A DNA stretch of 64,000 bases from assembly GCF_037176765.1 (NCBI RefSeq), contig NC_090025.1, forward strand, positions 19,900,545 through 19,964,544, read 5' to 3'. The notes beneath the pieces were generated by a model. The model worked only from the letters and a program-made list of their open reading frames with translations. It was not told the DNA's origin and did no database searches. Made by a program: the position numbers and the translations under genes. This DNA comes from Anolis sagrei (taxonomy: Eukaryota; Chordata; Lepidosauria; Squamata; Anolidae). Shown here in pieces: positions 1 through 9,724 of this stretch (its first letter is position 1; each line of letters starts with the position of its first letter).

Positions 1-429
1 TTTTATTTAACAAGTTGCAATGCATTTTAAAAAAATAGCCAGCAAGTGGCGCTGCTGCTTAGCATCTTAACTTGATGCACATTGCTTTCATTCCATGAGG
101 CTTTCAAGATCAGATAGCGGTTATGCACAGGTTTGTCAAATAATGCAGCTCCTGTATATGTGCTGTTCCTACACTGTAGAATTAATGTAGTTTGATACCA
201 CTTTATAGTCTAGTGAAACACTAGTGAAACACTAGCACACTTTTCCCACAGTAGTTATGCATAATTGGTTATAACTGGACAGAAGGTAAGAAATTGGGAT
301 TCCATAATCAAGCCCCACTGGAAAACTGCACAAGGCAGACATCGATATGGTAACTAATAAAATGCAGCTTTTTATCCAAGATATTAACTCTGGACACTAC
401 GATTTGTTTAGCCTACCAAGAGCAAAAAC
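1..429. other. Non-coding; one short MITE fragment
   Basis: No gene is seen. Around 166-208 a short stretch matches one arm of a fold-back MITE that recurs in this window (consensus sense arm TGCATCTACACTGTAGAATT), seen best near 58.6 kb. The rest is unique AT-rich sequence. Confidence 0.5.
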
Positions 430-757
430 TTCAGTGGTGCAGTGAGTTAAACTATTGAGCTGCTGAACTTGCTGACCAAAAGTGGCGGTTCAAATCTGGG
501 GAGTGGTGTGAACTCCTGCTGTTTGTCCCAGCTTCTGCCAACCTAGCAGTTCAAAAACATGCAAATGTAAGTAGATCAATAGGTATTGCTCCCGCGGTAA
601 GATTATAGCACTCCATGCAGTCATGTCAGTCACATGACCTTGGGGATGCCTATGGACAACGCCGGTTCTTCAGTTTAGAAATGGAGATGAGCACCACCAC
701 CCCCAGAGTCGGACTAGACTTAATGTCAGGGGAAAACCTTTACCTTTATCTACCATA
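430..757 (+). mobile_element. tRNA-derived SINE (Sauria SINE type)
   Basis: The 5' part reads like a tRNA with pol III promoter boxes: an A-box-like GTGGTGCAGTGAGTTAA at about 435 and a B-box-like GGTTCAAATC at about 487. The body (CAGCTTCTGCCAACCTAGCA) and the CAGAGTCGGACTAGACTTAA tail are followed by a CCTTTACCTTTA 3' end. The AGAGTCGGAC tail resembles the Bov-B LINE 3' end, as expected for Sauria SINEs mobilised by Bov-B. The copy is full length but diverged, so it is a fossil. Confidence 0.8.
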
Positions 758-807
758 CTAAGAAAATTTACAGAACATGCAATGGGTCTCTGATATCCTT
801 ATAGTTC

Positions 808-814
808 TTTATAT

Positions 815-857
<43 letters not shown>

Positions 858-972
858 TTGCTTTTATATTCCGCCCTTCTCACCCCACAGGGGACTCAAG
901 GAGGATTACAGTGTACACATATATGGCAAACATTCAATGCCAATTTTGACATACAACACCTACAGACATAGA
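808..972 (-). mobile_element. L2/CR1-group LINE 3' end with (TTTA)n tail
   Basis: Read on the minus strand this ends GTCCCCTGTGGGGTGAGAAG then GGCGGAATATAAAAGC followed by a (TAAA)n array. That is the same 3' terminus seen at 19.6 kb and 52.9 kb. The (ATTT)n microsatellite at 808-859 is the expanded LINE tail. Only the 3' untranslated end is present, so it is a 5'-truncated insertion. Confidence 0.7.
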
Positions 973-1325
973 CAGAGGCTATTTAACTTTTTTTGGTCGC
1001 CAGGGGAGCTGTCGCTTTCATCGTCCATCTGCGACACTGATGAAGTACTTCCGCATTCCCCGCATGCTTTTTGCTGGAGTGCTTGCTGGAGTCTTTTTTA
1101 TGGCCTCATAAATTAGTTAATTTAGCCTCCCCACACTTTAAGGTGGTACCTAATTTTCCTACTTGACAGATGCAACTGTCTTTCGGGTTTCAAAGGTCGA
1201 CAACAGGCTACACAATTGGTTGGAAACCCACTCCAACCCGGGCTGGCTTCAAACTCATGACTTTTTGGTCAGAGTGATCTTAATGCAGCTGACATTCAGC
1301 CAGCTGCACCACAATCCCGGTGCCT
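973..1325 (-). mobile_element. tRNA-derived SINE, antisense
   Basis: The reverse complement starts GCACCGGGATTGTGGTGCAG, a tRNA-like head with A box, and has GTCATGAGTTTGAAGCCAG at the B-box position. It is followed by a long non-tRNA body ending in an A-rich stretch. The structure differs from the SINE at 430-757, so a second lizard SINE family is represented. It abuts the LINE tail to its left. Confidence 0.65.
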
Positions 1326-1713
1326 TGCTAAGACTTTATCCCAAGAGAGGTAACCAATGTTCCTTTAGGGAAAAATGACAGAGATCTCAGCTTAGTTATG
1401 TTTACTGTTTTTATTTATAGGCATCCTGCTCCCATATTTTATGCCTCTTTCACAAATTGAAAGCACTGATACAACTTTAATTGCCCTGGCTCCCTCTTGG
1501 TAATTGTACCTTCATGAATTATTTAGATGTATCTGCCAGAGAGTTCTGGTGCTTCACCAAACTCCAAATCCATTCCACAGTGGGGAGTTATGCTAATTTA
1601 GTGGCATCAATAGGATATACAGTCATCCTTCTACACTTGCAGGTTAGATATTCATGGACTTATAGTATTTGCTGCTGCCAGACAGGTGACTAGAAAATAT
1701 GTTCTCTCTAGGC
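1326..1713. other. Non-coding; diverged MITE arm
   Basis: No gene is seen. About 1520-1640 resembles a degraded copy of the fold-back MITE with GTGCTTCACCAAACTCC and TAATTTAGTGGCATCAA. Nothing else is recognisable. Confidence 0.4.
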
Positions 1714-2506
1714 TGTGGGGCGTAACATTACACATAACTGAATATGTAATGCCACACCACATAAGTAGTTTTCTGTCGCCACTTTAATACCTGGAACGTA
1801 CTCTGTTTCTGTCCTGTTACAAGTGCCTTTCTTCTTGACTCAGTGAGGGGGAAAAGAATTTCCTTTCTAAATCCCTTTACTGCCTTGTACTGCTGCAGTT
1901 TCCTTTTTAAATTGGCTGGGGCTTTCTTGTGAGCTGTTAAACCTTTGTGCTTTATATCACATGCTTGAAACACTCCGGTAAGCAACCAAGTAACAAAGTT
2001 TATTTATAGCTTCTGGTTCCAATGCTTTATGGTTACATTTGTGTTTTGTTACAGTCTCGAGTCTTACATTCAGTATCATTCACTCACTTGACTTTTCTCA
2101 TGAAACCCTCACTATCTCACATCAACAAATATGTTACTTTCTTCATAAACCCTTGGCTGAACTATTTTCTGACTTAGGCCACACTGATGCCTTCTTATTT
2201 TTCCCTAAACCTTGAGCTCTATTTTCCCGACTGCTTCTCTCTAACTGAGGTTTCTAACTGAGGTTTCCACTTCTCTTTTTTAACTGACCAACTCTAACTG
2301 CTTCTTTCAAACTTGACTCCGCCCCTTTAGAATGTTCAGTTCTGTAACTGCCATTCTGGCTCAGCGGCCTTTTTAAATCCTGGCATACTCTCATCTACAT
2401 ACGACCAATAGGCTTCACATATGCAAATTAATCCTGCCTTCATTGTTGCTACCCTATTTGAGCCAATTCTTCCCTATCAGCCATATTGTAACCTAGAACT
2501 ACACAC
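1714..2506 (-). mobile_element. Probable solo LTR of an endogenous retrovirus-like element (fossil)
   Basis: On the minus strand the block begins near TGTGTAGTTCTAGG and ends near GTTACGCCCCACA. That gives TG...CA termini with a TATA-like GGATTTAAAAAGG in the first third and an AATAAA polyadenylation motif in the last half. The order U3, R, U5 fits an LTR of about 0.8 kb. No internal gag or pol sequence is next to it, so it would be a solo LTR left by recombination. Exact ends and target duplication are not clear. It is an old fossil and the family is not assigned. Confidence 0.4.
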
Positions 2507-3483
2507 CAAAAAAAAACATAGATCATAAAATTCACTACATAGGCATTTCTAGATCCTTTGATGCAATGATTTGTCAACTGGTCATGATTTGAGGGACAGG
2601 AGTTAAAGTTTGTGCAACATAAAATTGACTAGATTATTGTAGCAATGTTTCTTTGAGATGTTGTGACTTCTTTGCATCAAAGAAGCTTTAAAAGGGATGC
2701 CATAAAAACCAACTTTGTTTGTCACCTGTTTTTGGAGATCACAGAAGGTGAAACACATCCGGAAGCTATGAATATTTATACCTTCAGGCCTCCTTTCTGG
2801 ATAACTGAGGTTAAGGTGGTTTGCCTGCCTGTTATGGCAATTTAGGTAGATCAATAAAGCTAGAAGAAGAGCTCCATTGTAACTCCTGGAATGGATACTT
2901 TTCAACCTGTTTTAATGGTTCTTTTTCTCCCCTGTTGATCCCCTAAAATAAGTCTGTTTCCATTCAAGGGGTTCCAAACCCCCTCTGAGAAATTCAGTGT
3001 GGTTTTGCTACTTGCAGAGCTGCCTCAAATATTTAGCTGGATCAGGGGGACATTTATGTAAAAATGGAAATGGCTAACAGGTAGCTCAGTTATAGCTCAT
3101 GGACACAATCCACTAGAATAATTCTCAGTATTATCCAGTTCAGCTCAATGGGGTTTGCTGAGGCATTTTAATGTGGGCTACGCCCTGGGATGTTCCTTGA
3201 GGTTTCATACAGTGTCATCCAATCTTTGCCACAATGGTCTCAATCCAGTACAAGAGAGACACTGTTAAAAGAAAAAGAACAAATAGTCTACTGACTCCTT
3301 AAATACAAACAGATTTATTGTGAAATGTGGGATTGCGGAAAGCCCCTTTTGTCAGATGTGAACTGTAGTCCTTAGATGGCTGATTTTTGAACACCAAGAA
3401 AACAAATGTGAACACTGGCTATGAAATGTCTTAACATCACATTTAATGCAAGAGGTACTGCCAGTCTATGGCAGTGCCTTAAA
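2507..3483. other. Non-coding; nothing recognised
   Basis: Short open frames occur on both strands of 2603-2905, but they overlap each other, lack any recognisable domain and have no splice context. I see no gene, RNA or clear repeat. Confidence 0.4.
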
Positions 3484-3570
3484 AAATCAGGGTGCTCCCT
3501 GGGCAACGGCCAATTCTCTCACACCAGAAGTGACTTGCAGTTTCTCATGTCACCCCTGACATGAAAAAAA
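3484..3570 (+). mobile_element. SINE 3' fragment
   Basis: GGGCAACGGCCAATTCTCTC followed by CACACCAGAAGTGACTTGC and an A-rich end is the 3' portion of the tRNA-headed SINE seen at 31320-31560 and, antisense, at 21946-22185. The tRNA head is missing here. Confidence 0.65.
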
Positions 3571-3835
3571 GTTTATGGTATCTCGACATAAAGTCCACAT
3601 GGACAGTAGATTAATGGTAAATTTTAACATGAAAACACTCACCATAAAAGTTTTATGGTCACACTCCAAGGAAAGTCCAATAATGTCAGAAGGTTTATCC
3701 ATATCAACAAACCAGTTACAGTGCTTTTCACCTCTATTATTGACTGTCCATTGCCAAATAAGCCAGCCTGAAACACTTTGCATCATGACAAGGATAGCAC
3801 ACAAAAATATACTCTTTGTTTGGAAATAGACCCTG

Positions 3836-4046
3836 ACATTTGGTAGCTGTAGTTGCTGGGATTTATAGTTCACCTACAAAGAGCATTCTGTACCCCATCA
3901 ATGATAGAATTGGGCCAAACTTTCCACACAGAATTCCCATGATCAACAGAAAATACTGTGTTTTCTGATGGTCTTTGGCAACCCCTCTGACACCCCCCTC
4001 GTGACCCACCCCAGGGGTTCCGTCCCCCAGGTTGAGAAACGTTGAA
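3836..4046 (-). mobile_element. hAT-type non-autonomous element, truncated
   Basis: This matches one end of the complete hAT elements at 16631-17811 and 49301-50029, ending in AGGTTGAGAAACG. The other terminus is lost. C homopolymers just downstream (4060-4069, 4183-4194) are independent low-complexity tracts. Confidence 0.6.
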
Positions 4047-5170
4047 TTAAAGGAACGCCCCCCCCCCCAACTCTCTCTCAATTCCCAATAAGTGAAAAAG
4101 CAGAGGAAAGGTGGGAGGGATGGGGAAAAGAGGCAGGACCAGAAATGGAAGCATCCTCCCTCCACTTCCTGCTGGGCCACTCCCCCCCCCCCCCCGAGGT
4201 GTTGCCTTGCCTTAAACCTTTGAGTCCCTGTTGTTAATATTCTAGGTGTCTAGTGCCACGTCGGATGGGTAAGAGTAGGAGACTCCTTATTATTCAACAT
4301 TTTCATTTATCCGATGTTCTGCTGGCCTGTTTATGTCAGATAAGCGAGACTCTACTGTACTTTGATTGGCAGATGCTATCCAGGGTCTCTGGCAAAAATG
4401 TTTTTCCAATCTCATGCTCCCTAATTCTTGTAACTGGAAATGCCAAAAACTTGAACCTTCTGTATGTATGTACTCTGCCTCTGAGCTATGGTCTCTCCTC
4501 AAATCTATAATAGACTAGAGCCTCTCATTTTGCTGCCTCAAAAAGTTCCATTTGGCTGCCTCATTTTGTCCTGGAGATGATCTTGGAGTCTCAAAGACTT
4601 TGCATCAGTAGGCTCTGGAAGGTTCTTCCAAACTGGTAAGTCTTCAAGTTCAACTACAGAGGCTGACACCATGTTTGCTATCTAAAGATCAGCCATGTAT
4701 GTTGAGGTTCATCATCAGAACATTAACCAGTAGGTGCACTGGCCACAATGAATATAATGCAGGGCTGTGCAATAGTTAACATCTTTCTCAGTGCAGGGAA
4801 TATGGAAATAGCTTCGCAAGTGACATCACGAGTGTTCAAGATATTTAAGATAGCAAGGCAGATGACCATAGCACTAACAGTTCAAAATAAAGTTTGCAGA
4901 AAAGTTCTAATTCATCAAATTCATTGCAGAACATCCCTTTGAATAGTTGGTTTGGGTGTTTTTGTTTTGGTGAAGAACAATGTTTCCGGTCAAGAGTAGA
5001 AAATCCTAGGAAACTAAGAATGCTACTCTTCTATTTTCTCAAAGTTACCATAGCAATGTGTGATTCATGTCAGTTCTTCATACCTGTGCATTGATCTCCA
5101 TTACACTAAAGAAGATATTGGCAGCCTTACTTGAGTTAATAAAAGCATCAAAACTACTTGGCTCTATAGA
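4047..5170. other. Non-coding; nothing recognised
   Basis: Several short open frames (for example 4253-4510 and 5078-5329) lack domain content or splice context. Apart from two C-runs I see no feature. Confidence 0.4.
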
Positions 5171-5207
5171 AAAAAAGAGCCATGAAAGCCTTCGACAATA
5201 CATTGTA
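5171..5207 (+). repeat. Short Penelope-like 3' end relic
   Basis: CCATGAAAGCCTTCGACAAT is identical to the 3' end of the larger copies at 31561-31885 and 39535-39895. Only about 35 bp remain. Confidence 0.5.
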
Positions 5208-5237
5208 ATCATAAGCCCTTCCTTATGATTGTCTGCC

Positions 5238-5766
5238 ATAAATATTAGGCCTGGGCGGTTTCGTTTCGTTAATTCGTAATTCGTTAATAATTCGTTAATT
5301 TTTTCAATTACAAAACGATAACGAACCATTCTGGAGCAATTATTTAAAAAAACGAATTTTTAAATACGTTTTGTAAATGCTTCGTATTTCGTTATTGTGT
5401 TCGTTTCGTTGTTTTGAGGTCGTTTCGTTATTATTTCCGCATGTCTGGGCCAGTTTTATGGTTTAATTAGTGAAAAAAAATTATAATATCACACCAACAG
5501 TCAACAACAGAGGGAGAGGGAAGCTTCAGAAGTTTTTGGAGGTTTTTTAGTGTATTTCGCGGTCGCGTCCGCCATTAACGAATCGATTCGTTATTGTTTC
5601 GGAAATCGATTCGTTAATTTTTTACCATTTACAAAATTTCGTAAATATCGAACTTTTTTAAGGGAAAATTTTGTAATTATTTTAAATATCGAAACAAAAA
5701 AACCCCCCAAATACAAATCGATTTTAGAAACAAATTTTTCCGTTGTTACCCAGGCCTAATAAATAT
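5238..5766. mobile_element. Complete non-autonomous hAT element with 8-bp TSD
   Basis: The element occupies 5246-5758. It starts TAGGCCTGGG and ends CCCAGGCCTA, a perfect 10-bp terminal inverted repeat. It is flanked by exact 8-bp direct repeats ATAAATAT (5238-5245 and 5759-5766), the hAT signature. The 513-bp interior has no transposase frame. It is AT-rich, yet dense in CpG-containing TTCGTT/AACGAA words that occur in both orientations, so it can fold extensively. Intact ends and retained CpGs suggest a fairly recent insertion. Confidence 0.85.
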
Positions 5767-6939
5767 GTATTAACTATGCATAAACCTAGCTAAAAATAGA
5801 CCCTTTCACACTACACAATTATAGCAGTAGAGTTCCAAATGGTGCCATGGTATATGCTACAAAATCTTGAGATTCATGGCGTGGTATTGGAATTCTCATA
5901 CAGAGTGCTCTAGTGCTTCTGCAAACTACACATCTCAGGATTATATCTATGACAGTTAATGTAGAACCACAGTGTGAAAAGGCTCCAGATTTCAACCACT
6001 GTTTTGCACCTGGCTTCTTCTGTTAGTCTAATAAACAGCACAGGGTTCTTATTAGGACCATAAACATTTAGGAGTTGTTCCCACAAGTCTAAAGGATTAA
6101 GAGGGGACAGAGGAGCCTTGTTTATACTATAGAGCATTTTCCCAAACTTTAGTCTTCCAGCTATCCAAATCCTTGATCACTGGCCACTTTTGGGAGTTGA
6201 AGTCCTGATTACTTGGAGGACCAGAATCTGGGGATTAGAGAAAAATATTGTTTGAAACTTTGGTCTTGTGTTGTGAGTTGGTTAGCTACCATTTGTGCAA
6301 ATAAACACTACCCATATATTCACAAGGTGTAGCAGCAGGGAGAAAACTCAAGGAGTGGGGAAAATCATTTATTTGAGGTGCATTTTAAAAAGCCTGCATT
6401 TCTGTGGTATTCCAAAAATATAGTTCTCGCTCAAAGGCTAAATGAGAGAGTGATCTTGTGTAAAAGAAGACTCTGAAATACTTTATTTTTTCCTCTTTTT
6501 TGTTCCTGCTGGTGGTATGTTGTTATGTTGGAAGGGAGTGGTTGGGCAGTTCTCTCAGCAATGGGAATACATTTGGGTTTAGAAATAGTTTGAAAGCTTG
6601 AAAGTTTAATATTATCACAGCATATTTGGATGTCCTAAGAAGTATACTGGAATGGTAAAAATGGGAGCTGTAACCATGCATAATAAACCTTAACTTGGAA
6701 ACCCCAACCATAACCACTGTGGGAGAAACATATTTAGAGCTTTGAGACATTTTGGCATTTTGTGGCAAAAGTCCTCAATTTCTTAGTGTGTGTCAATGTA
6801 ACATGGAAACAGAAGCCTGTGGGAGAGGGGGAATATAGACTGACCTTTACATACTGAAGAAACAAAATTAAAATTAAATTAGCGATTCCAATACATATTA
6901 TAACAAGGATAAGAAGAGAGGATTTGTTGAAAAAGAAAC
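5767..6939. other. Non-coding; possible MITE relic
   Basis: About 5803-5985 has weak fold-back symmetry (CACACTACACAATTATAGCA against AATGTAGAACCACAGTGTG) like the MITE family at 58.6 kb. The remainder shows no gene or clear repeat. Confidence 0.4.
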
Positions 6940-7484
6940 TTACTGGAAGAGGAGAATGAAGACACAAAACAAACTAATCATGAAGATCTACAAGACATTG
7001 CTGGAATGGTCAATGGAAAAGGAAATTGTCAAGGAATGTATGGTAAAATGGGCAGTAAATGTGGGGCACACAACTGGAATGGAGGATTGGGAGAAAATTT
7101 GGAACACCAAATTAAAATATACTTACTCATATGATATAAAAGAAAACTCGTATAAAATTATGTACCAATGATATATCACCCCAAGTAAATTAGCAAAATG
7201 TAACAAAAATATGAACACAAAATGTTGGAAATGTGAAACGGAAATAGGTATATTTTTCCATATTTGGTGGAGTTGTAAGATGGCAAAAAAATGGAGAAAA
7301 ATACATGGAACAATGCAGAAGATGCTACATATAAAACGACAAATGAAACCTGAGTAATTTTTATTCGGTATTATTGATATAAAGATAGAGAGAAATAAAG
7401 ACATCCTCTATAACTATTAATAGCTGTGCCAGAATTGTGTACACAAGACACTGGAAGGCAAACAAAATCCCTACATTGAAGGAA
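6940..7484 (+). mobile_element. L1 LINE ORF2 fragment (5' half of an interrupted copy)
   Basis: Frames here encode the region downstream of the L1 reverse transcriptase, including [24 protein letters not shown] and the Cys-rich CWKCETEIGIFFHIWWSC block typical of L1 ORF2 C-termini. The frame is broken by several stops, so the copy is dead. The L2/CR1-group LINE at 7499 is inserted into it, and the L1 3' end resumes at about 12978. Confidence 0.75.
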
Positions 7485-7498
7485 TTTTTTTTTTTTTT

Positions 7499-8627
7499 CC
7501 AAGATGGCGCGGGAGCAGCACCTCCTTTGTCCGCTCCCAAAGGGGATTTAAAATCTTCCCCTCGATCCCCCCGTAGGACCCCTCCCCGCTACACCGAGCC
7601 CCTTTAGGGACTTGGGGAGACCCAGGGAAGCTCTTAATAAGGGGCCAGCAGCGACGGCTCGAATTTCGCTGCCTCCACCGCGGCGCGGGCGCGAGTCCTT
7701 ACCTCCAGCCGGCATCTTGGAGGAGGGGAGAGAAGCGAAGTGCATCCATCGGGCCTGTTGGGGCCGTTGCTTTTGAGCGCCCCTCTCCCGTTACTTTGGG
7801 GGAGGGGAGACAGGTAAGGCCCCTTCCATCGGGCCTCCAGGGCCCCCACCGCTGCCGAGCGCCCCCTCCCCGCTGTCTTGGGGGAGGGGAGAGAAGGAAG
7901 GCCCCCTCCATCGGGCCTCCAGGGCCCCGCCGCCGCCGAGCGCCCCCTCCCCGCTGCCTTTGGGGAGGGGAGAGAAGGAAGGCCCCCTCCATCGGGCCCC
8001 TGGGCCCCGCCGCTGCCGGGCGCCCCATCTTGCTGCCTCGGGAAAGGGAGAGAAGCAATGCTGTTTGAGCATTTTGCATCGGAGGGAACTGCTGTTGTCG
8101 CCATCTGACCCTTTTCTGTTTGGTTTATTTTATTTTATTTTATTTTCCCACTTTCTCTTTTGCTAGTTAATTCTAGTATTTGTTATAGTTTAGCTTGGCT
8201 GTATGTTTTATGTTACATGTTGTATGTTCCGACTGCTGAGAGTGTGATAGGAGATACATAGGATTTGATTGATGAGGATAGGATTGTGGGGGTGGATCAG
8301 GTGAAGAGGCCCAGGAGATCGCATGAGACTGCTTGTGACAAGAAGCATCCATATAGGAAGGTGTGGTTGGTAGCTGAGTGTGTTTAGACTAGCGGTTGTG
8401 ATAAAAGAGTCGTATAGGAAGTGTGGATGATTGTTGGGTGTGTTTAGTCTAGTGAGTGAGAGTGCAGATGTGGTGTTGGATAGTTGAGTGAATTGTGGGA
8501 AAGAGAGAAGTTTGTGAGCTCTTGGAGTGCCTGGGAGTGGCTGACTGTGCCGGAAGTTGTATGTGAATGTAAGCTGGTGGGAGTGTTTAGATACGAGTGT
8601 TGTGTGAGCTACCTTTTAGACATAGGA
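7499..8627 (+). promoter_or_regulatory. LINE 5' UTR / internal promoter
   Basis: The first bases include AAGATGGCG (7501-7509), the YY1-type motif that positions transcription start at the 5' end of mammalian L1. Here it lies at the first bases of the element. The next 560 bp are GC- and CpG-rich and carry the 81-bp array, then composition falls to ordinary levels before ORF1. A role as internal pol II promoter is inferred from position and composition. Confidence 0.6.
7746..8069 (+). repeat. 81-bp GC-rich tandem array in LINE 5' UTR
   Basis: Four units begin with CCATCGGGCC at 7746, 7826, 7908 and 7989, a period of 80-82 bp. Each contains a GGGGAGGGGAGAGAAG-like purine block. A partial unit precedes it at about 7705-7745. 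Because 81 is a multiple of three, long overlapping open frames appear on both strands (7634-8104 minus and others). They are repeat artefacts rather than genes. The G-rich blocks could form quadruplexes. Confidence 0.85.
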
Positions 8628-9658
8628 ATGGGTGGAGCAGAACCCCATGCGAAGAATGATCTTTTGCACTTTTACGATCTCCTGAGGGAATCGTTTAATC
8701 ATGTGTTGTTACAACTCAGGTTTTTAAACGAGAAAATGGACCATCTCCTTAGAGGTTTTGCCTCTTTCTCAGGAATTCCTGTGCAATCAATTCCCCAAAG
8801 ACTGATAACTTTTTGTGTGCAGATCTGGCTAAGGACTTGTGCCAAAATGGGGAGAAAGGCATGTCGGACCTTGGGGATCTGGGGGCTGAACGAGGATTGA
8901 ATGATGAGTCGACTGAGGGAAGGGGAGAATCTTTGGGCAGTCATAGGATTGAGAACATTGTGGAGTGGCAGCGGTCTATGATGGCCGCTCAGAGGACGAT
9001 CAATAATATAACAACAGATTTTTTGGTCCAGCCAACCGCAGCCTGCACTCAGGATCATCATCTACAAACTGACATGTTCGCGGTGGACATTGCTGACCAA
9101 TTGATAAACAGAGGCAGATGGACCTCTAAGAGGGCAGTTTGTAATTCCTTGGCCCAAATCCTGGGTAAAAGACAACAGGATATAAGACTAGAAGCCATAG
9201 TGTGGTTATGGAGGGACTTCCAATCATCTGACCGTTCCTCCCGTCTTCAAATAACACCAGAAGACAATTCATGGCTCGGAGAGCTTATGGCAAAGCGCTC
9301 TGTCTTAAAGAAATGGGGCATTACCATTAGGAGGGTAGTTGTGGACCCCCAGATACGCCCCTTATTTGCCTCCGGGGTTCCTTCTCGCCATACACCATCA
9401 GGTCCCCGTGTGAATTCCACAATTAGCTCCCCGGTTAGGGCCTCCCCCTCCCCCCCTCCTGGTTCATACCATTTTGAGACCCCATCTGCCCCGGTCGCCC
9501 CCGCTCAACCAGCCACACTCCTTCGCTCGAGAACACTCCCCTTATTCAGCCCACTCAGCTCCCTTGATGTTTCATTATCTACCTCATCATCAGAAACATC
9601 CTTACCTAACGCCCAAGGGAGATTATTCCCCAGCCCGACTTTTTCCTCTGAGAGCTGA
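8628..9658 (+). CDS. LINE ORF1 (frameshifted)
   Basis: ORF1 of the LINE. One frame opens at ATG 8628 with MGGAEPHAKNDLLHFYDLL and a helical, Leu-rich stretch. At about 8790-8805 coding character passes to the frame read as TDNFLCADLAKDL onward, which runs to TGA 9656-9658, so one base is probably missing in this copy. The second part, about 265 aa from its first ATG at 8861, has a central basic, Trp-containing domain (IVWLWRDFQ, VLKKWGITIRRVV) and a Pro/Ser-rich tail. No zinc knuckle, esterase or PHD motif is visible. By analogy with other LINEs it would be an RNA-binding protein, but I do not recognise the family. It is followed in the same frame by ORF2. Confidence 0.65.
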
Positions 9659-9662
9659 CTAG
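9656..9662 (+). promoter_or_regulatory. TGA-CTAG stop context between ORF1 and ORF2
   Basis: The ORF1 stop is TGA followed directly by CTAG. UGA-CUAG is the motif known to allow several percent stop-codon read-through in mammalian genes such as OPRL1, AQP4 and MAPK10, and UGA-C contexts are used by alphaviruses. The frame past this stop stays open into ORF2 without another stop until 12659. Confidence 0.6.
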
Positions 9663-9724
9663 TCATAGATCCTGCCCATGTAGGGGGGGGGAGGGCTCCA
9701 GAGGAAGGGGGTGCCATCCAAGTC

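Noticed and set aside
430-500. A tRNA gene
   Set aside because: The tRNA-like head is followed by the SINE body and tail and cannot form an intact cloverleaf; it is a SINE.
7634-8104. Long Pro/Gly-rich open frames on both strands (up to 156 codons)
   Set aside because: Produced by the GC-rich 81-bp tandem array of the LINE 5' UTR; no start context and frames overlap on both strands.
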